From: CAYVTZ01 sp964454685
Lineage (GTDB): Bacteria; Bacillota; Clostridia; Christensenellales; Christensenellaceae
NCBI GenBank assembly: GCA_964454685.1
Contig: CAYVTZ010000003.1
Coordinates: 1 to 64,000 of the forward strand
Length of the DNA stretch: 64,000 bases
Direction of reading: 5' to 3'
Position numbers and translations under genes: made by a program. Of the stretch, positions 61,348 through 64,000 are shown one piece after another. The stretch's first letter is position 1, and each line of letters begins with the position of its first letter. Under the pieces are notes generated by a model. The model ran no database searches. It was not told the DNA's origin and saw only the letters and a list, made by a program, of their open reading frames with translations.

Positions 61348-61650
61348 CTACGCCGCACCGAGTGAGTAACCACGCTTCCGGTGTGTGCGGATCAGCTTTT
61401 GTGCGTGGTTATCATCAATTTTCGCTCTCAAAAACCGGATATACACATCTACTACATTAGAAAAATAATTGTAGTCGCATTCCCACACATTCTTCAGCAG
61501 TTCTTCTCTCGTAACGATCTGTTCCTTGTGCTTTGCCAGATAGCTTAGCACCTCGTATTCCCTGTTAGTCAAGTAGATCTCTTCCTTCCCGCGGAATACC
61601 TTACGCTGCTCCAAGTCCACTGTCAAATCGCTTACAATAATTTCCTGCAT
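61348..61650 (-). CDS. Winged-helix regulator without receiver domain (OmpR-type C-terminal domain)
   Basis: About 100 residues that match only the DNA-binding half of OmpR/PhoB regulators: LTVDLEQRKVFRGKEEIYLTNREYEVLSYLAKHKEQIVTREELLKNVW, then VDVYIRFLRAKIDDNHAQKLIRTHRKRGYSLG. There is no receiver domain and no partner kinase nearby. It may be a stand-alone regulator or the remains of a two-component pair. An ATG at 61650 is preferred (GGAAGGTG upstream); a GTG four codons up is possible. Confidence 0.8.
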   Translation of the reverse strand: MQEIIVSDLTVDLEQRKVFRGKEEIYLTNREYEVLSYLAKHKEQIVTREELLKNVWECDYNYFSNVVDVYIRFLRAKIDDNHAQKLIRTHRKRGYSLGAA

Positions 61651-61917
61651 ATTCTGATTCACCTTCCTTTGTAATTGTTTTCATTTATAATATAAGCAAA
61701 ATGAAAACATGCTAATCATAGATTTACAAATGTTCACAATTCAGCCTCGTTTTTAACAATTTTTTTACATATTTTTGTATAATGCCAAATTAGTCATACT
61801 AATTTCAATCAAAATCACAGGATCGTCCCCACTTCCGTGCCCTCCGAGAACGTCAGTCTCACACAATCGGGCATCCTTCTGCTGCCAATTTTCGCCACAC
61901 ACGTTGCTTCCCTAAGC
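61651..61917. other. Intergenic stretch, no gene seen
   Basis: A/T-rich, about 270 bp, with no credible gene. It holds the promoter of the winged-helix gene and the downstream region of the metal ATPase. Confidence 0.5.
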
Positions 61918-61955
61918 ACAAAAAAGCCTCCGCCACTTAATAGTGTGGAGGCTCC
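61918..61955 (-). terminator. Terminator of the metal-ATPase gene
   Basis: AGCCTCCACAC and GTGGCGGAGGCT form a stem with a TATTAA loop, then TTTTTT on the minus strand. Confidence 0.85.
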
Positions 61956-61966
61956 CGCAATCTCAG

Positions 61967-63883
61967 TTATTCTCGAATGCGCATTGCCCGCGTCGCGTTC
62001 AGCAGCGCCAGCAGGGCCACGCCAACGTCCGCGAAAATGGCAAACCAAATGGAAGTAATGCCCAGCAGCGCCAACACCATCACCGCTGCCTTTACCCCCA
62101 GCGCGAACACAATATTTTGCGTCACTATGCTACGGGTCTTTTTGGCAATGCGTAACGCCAGCGGAATCTTGCGCACCTCGTCCGTCATGACCACCATGTC
62201 GGCCGCCTCAATCGCCGCGTCCGATCCCACGCCACCCATCGCAACGCCTACGTCCGCGCGTACCAGCACAGGCGCGTCATTGATGCCATCTCCTACAAAA
62301 GCGGTTCCGCCTTCATAATTCAATTCTTCCAACGCTGTCAGCTTGTCCTGCGGCAGCAGTCCCGCTCGAAATTCCTCAATGCCCAGTTCCTGCGCCACTT
62401 CCTGCGCAATTTGTTCGCTATCACCCGTCAGCATTACAATGTGTTCCACACCCAAGTCGCGCATCTGCGCAATCGCCTGCTTCGCATCCGGCTTAATCCG
62501 ATCCGCGATCAGCAAATAGCCGCAGTATTTCCCATCCAGACTGACATGTACGGTTGTCTTGGCAAAGACAGGCAGCCCGCCAATTCCCTGTTGCGCCATG
62601 AGTTTTGCATTCCCCGCGCAGATCACGCCTCGTTCACTGCGTACCGTCACACCATATCCCGCCGCCTCGTGCACATCCGGCGGTTGTGGCGGTTGACTTC
62701 CGTACGCCTCTAAAATAGACTTTGCAATCGGATGGCTGGAGTGCGCTTCCGCCACTGCCGCCAGTTCAAGCAGCGTTGTTTCCGAAAACCCCGATGCCGG
62801 GGCAATCTGCACAATCGAGAAAACTCCCTCCGTCAAGGTTCCCGTCTTGTCCATCACAACCGTTTTCACCTGATTGAGCGCCTCTAAATAATTCCCGCCT
62901 TTGATCAGCAGACCATGACGCGCCGCACCGCCCAGCCCACCGAAAAAGCTGATGGGAATTGAGATCACCAATGCGCACGGGCAGGAGATGATCAGAAAGC
63001 TCAGCGCCTTATAGATCCACTCCGGAAATGCGCCCGCCCCCAAAAGCGGCGGCAACACAGCGATGCCCAGCGCCACAAAAACGACCACAGGCGTGTAATA
63101 CCTTGCAAATTTAGTAATAAACTGCTCGCTCTTTGCCTTGCGTGTGCTTGCATTTTGCACCAGCTCCAAAATTTTTGAAACCGTAGATTCTCCGAACGGC
63201 TTTGTTACAACAATTTCCAGTAAACCATCCTGGTTGACCATGCCGGATAACACGTCCTCTCCCGCGCGCACCTTGCGCGGTACGGATTCCCCCGTCAACG
63301 CTTTGGTGTCTAAAAATGCTTCACCACCGCGCACCGTTCCATCCAGCGGGATGCGCTCGCCCGGCTTGCACAAAATCACATCCCCAACCAAGACCTCCTC
63401 CGGCTTCACGCGTATCTCGCCTTGTGCCGTCAGCAAGGTCGCCGCATCCGGACGAATGTCCATCAACTTGGCAATGTTCTTGCGCGAGCGCACCACAGCG
63501 CTTTCCTGCAGCAGCTCCCCCACACCATAAAAGATCATTACCGCAACCGCCTCCGGCATATCACCAATCACAAACGCACCAATCGAAGCCACCGTCATCA
63601 AAAAGTTTTCATCAAACACCTTGCCGCGCGCAATGTTACTCAGCGCCGCTTTTAATACATCAAACCCCGCCAGCAAGTACGCCGCCAAAAACGCCCCGAA
63701 AGACACGCCCCACGGCACCGTCACAAAAGAAAATATGACCGTTATCACCAGCGCCGCAACCAACCGGATCAAATACGGTTTTAGGCTGACTTGCGCGTGT
63801 TCATGCCCACAGGCACACCCACCCTGTTGATCCTGCGCATGTTCCTGCGTGCAGTCGCATGCCTGTTCCTGTTCATGATTCAT
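61967..63883 (-). CDS. cadA: Heavy-metal P1B-type ATPase (CadA/ZntA-like)
   Basis: 638 residues. The N-terminus is short and Cys/His-rich (CDCTQEH, CACGHEH) instead of a full HMA domain. TM6 has the CPC motif (IISCPCALVISI), then DKTGTLTEG with the phosphorylated Asp, HP in SSHPIAKSI, and GDGINDAPVLVRADVGVAM. The last membrane segment has DVGVALLALLNATRAMR, where an Asp marks the Zn/Cd/Pb group. It should export divalent metal from the cell. It is the gene after the truncated ArsR gene, overlapping its stop by 11 bp. Confidence 0.92.
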   Translation of the reverse strand: MNHEQEQACDCTQEHAQDQQGGCACGHEHAQVSLKPYLIRLVAALVITVIFSFVTVPWGVSFGAFLAAYLLAGFDVLKAALSNIARGKVFDENFLMTVASIGAFVIGDMPEAVAVMIFYGVGELLQESAVVRSRKNIAKLMDIRPDAATLLTAQGEIRVKPEEVLVGDVILCKPGERIPLDGTVRGGEAFLDTKALTGESVPRKVRAGEDVLSGMVNQDGLLEIVVTKPFGESTVSKILELVQNASTRKAKSEQFITKFARYYTPVVVFVALGIAVLPPLLGAGAFPEWIYKALSFLIISCPCALVISIPISFFGGLGGAARHGLLIKGGNYLEALNQVKTVVMDKTGTLTEGVFSIVQIAPASGFSETTLLELAAVAEAHSSHPIAKSILEAYGSQPPQPPDVHEAAGYGVTVRSERGVICAGNAKLMAQQGIGGLPVFAKTTVHVSLDGKYCGYLLIADRIKPDAKQAIAQMRDLGVEHIVMLTGDSEQIAQEVAQELGIEEFRAGLLPQDKLTALEELNYEGGTAFVGDGINDAPVLVRADVGVAMGGVGSDAAIEAADMVVMTDEVRKIPLALRIAKKTRSIVTQNIVFALGVKAAVMVLALLGITSIWFAIFADVGVALLALLNATRAMRIRE

Positions 63884-64000
63884 GACAAACTCCTTTCACG
63901 TGCTCGATACCGTTTTCCAGCAAACGCACGATGTGGCTGTCGTCCAAACTGTAAAAAAGATACAGCCCCTCCCTGCGCGCTTTGATGATTCTCCCACGCT
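63873..64000 (-). CDS. ArsR/SmtB-family metal-responsive repressor (3' end only)
   Basis: Only the last 41 residues are in the window: RGRIIKARREGLYLFYSLDD SHIVRLLENGIEHVKGVCHE. The winged-helix end is clear, and DDSH...ENGIEH matches the alpha-5 zinc site (D, H, E, H) of CadC/CzrA/SmtB-like repressors. The 5' end lies beyond position 64000. It overlaps the metal ATPase start, so a zinc- or cadmium-responsive efflux operon is inferred. Confidence 0.85.
   Translation of the reverse strand, partial: RGRIIKARREGLYLFYSLDDSHIVRLLENGIEHVKGVCHES

Noticed and set aside
1..64000. CRISPR array, integrase, transposase or rRNA
   Set aside because: No repeat array, DDE transposase, tyrosine recombinase or rRNA signature was seen on either strand.

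Overview
The window looks like a chromosomal segment of an anaerobic, probably gut- or sediment-dwelling member of the Clostridia (Bacillota). Grounds: Gram-positive style lipoproteins, strong Shine-Dalgarno sites, an L10-leader/rplJ-rplL operon, a YesMN-type two-component system, an NHLM-type peptide export system, several sugar ABC importers of the RbsABC type, and a small HxH/CPC metal-efflux module. No rRNA, integrase, IS transposase or CRISPR array was seen. One tRNA-Gln(CTG) and a probable 6S RNA are present.

Layout. 0-3.3 kb: a flavodoxin-like lipoprotein, a frameshifted esterase-like lipoprotein, and a PadR regulator followed by a broken permease-prefix membrane protein. 3.4-5.8 kb: a two-gene OpuC/EgtUV-type quaternary-amine or ergothioneine importer whose permease and binding protein are fused. 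6.0-20.2 kb: one long minus-strand operon of 14 genes (UroD-family protein, zinc alcohol dehydrogenase, RpiB, DhaK, DhaL, RbsBAC-like importer with two permeases, GldA-like dehydrogenase, SDR, FGGY kinase, a degenerate HisB-like protein, SDR), with a divergent DeoR regulator and well-spaced TTTCTTTT operator repeats. I infer a polyol or tetrose-type sugar catabolic pathway. 22.0-27.2 kb: a nickel/peptide-type ABC importer with a structured leader. 27.3-35.1 kb: a RiPP (ribosomally made, modified peptide) cluster: peptidase-containing exporter, second NHLM ABC protein, sigma factor, small membrane protein, a Nif11-like precursor with three CxC core motifs, a second Cys-rich small ORF, and a radical SAM/SPASM maturase. 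This is the most novel part of the window.

35.1-45.2 kb: a second sugar operon (SBP, ATPase, permease, UroD-family protein, SDR), divergent from a YesN response regulator, a sensor kinase with almost no sensor domain, and a degenerate double ABC ATPase that probably works in signalling. 45.5-53 kb: housekeeping and miscellaneous genes (TspO-like, M29 aminopeptidase, MATE pump, cytidylate-kinase-like protein, L7/L12 and L10, a CheW protein with an inserted zinc-binding CZB domain, HD phosphohydrolase). 52.8-53.6 kb is eroded DNA with an AraC remnant. 53.6-60.7 kb: a third sugar operon (SBP, ATPase, two permeases, UroD-family protein) with a LacI regulator and two near-identical LacI operators. 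60.9-64 kb: tRNA-Gln and probable 6S RNA, a receiver-less winged-helix protein, and a CadA-type metal ATPase preceded by the end of an ArsR repressor.

Recurring themes. Three separate RbsABC-type operons each carry one UroD-superfamily protein with a conserved HxC zinc-ligand pair, although no heme or corrinoid genes are nearby. Each of the three operons also has a strong hairpin between the binding-protein gene and the ATPase gene. Both broken genes in the first 2.5 kb contain a frameshift at a run of five G, so real decay and sequence error should be kept apart.
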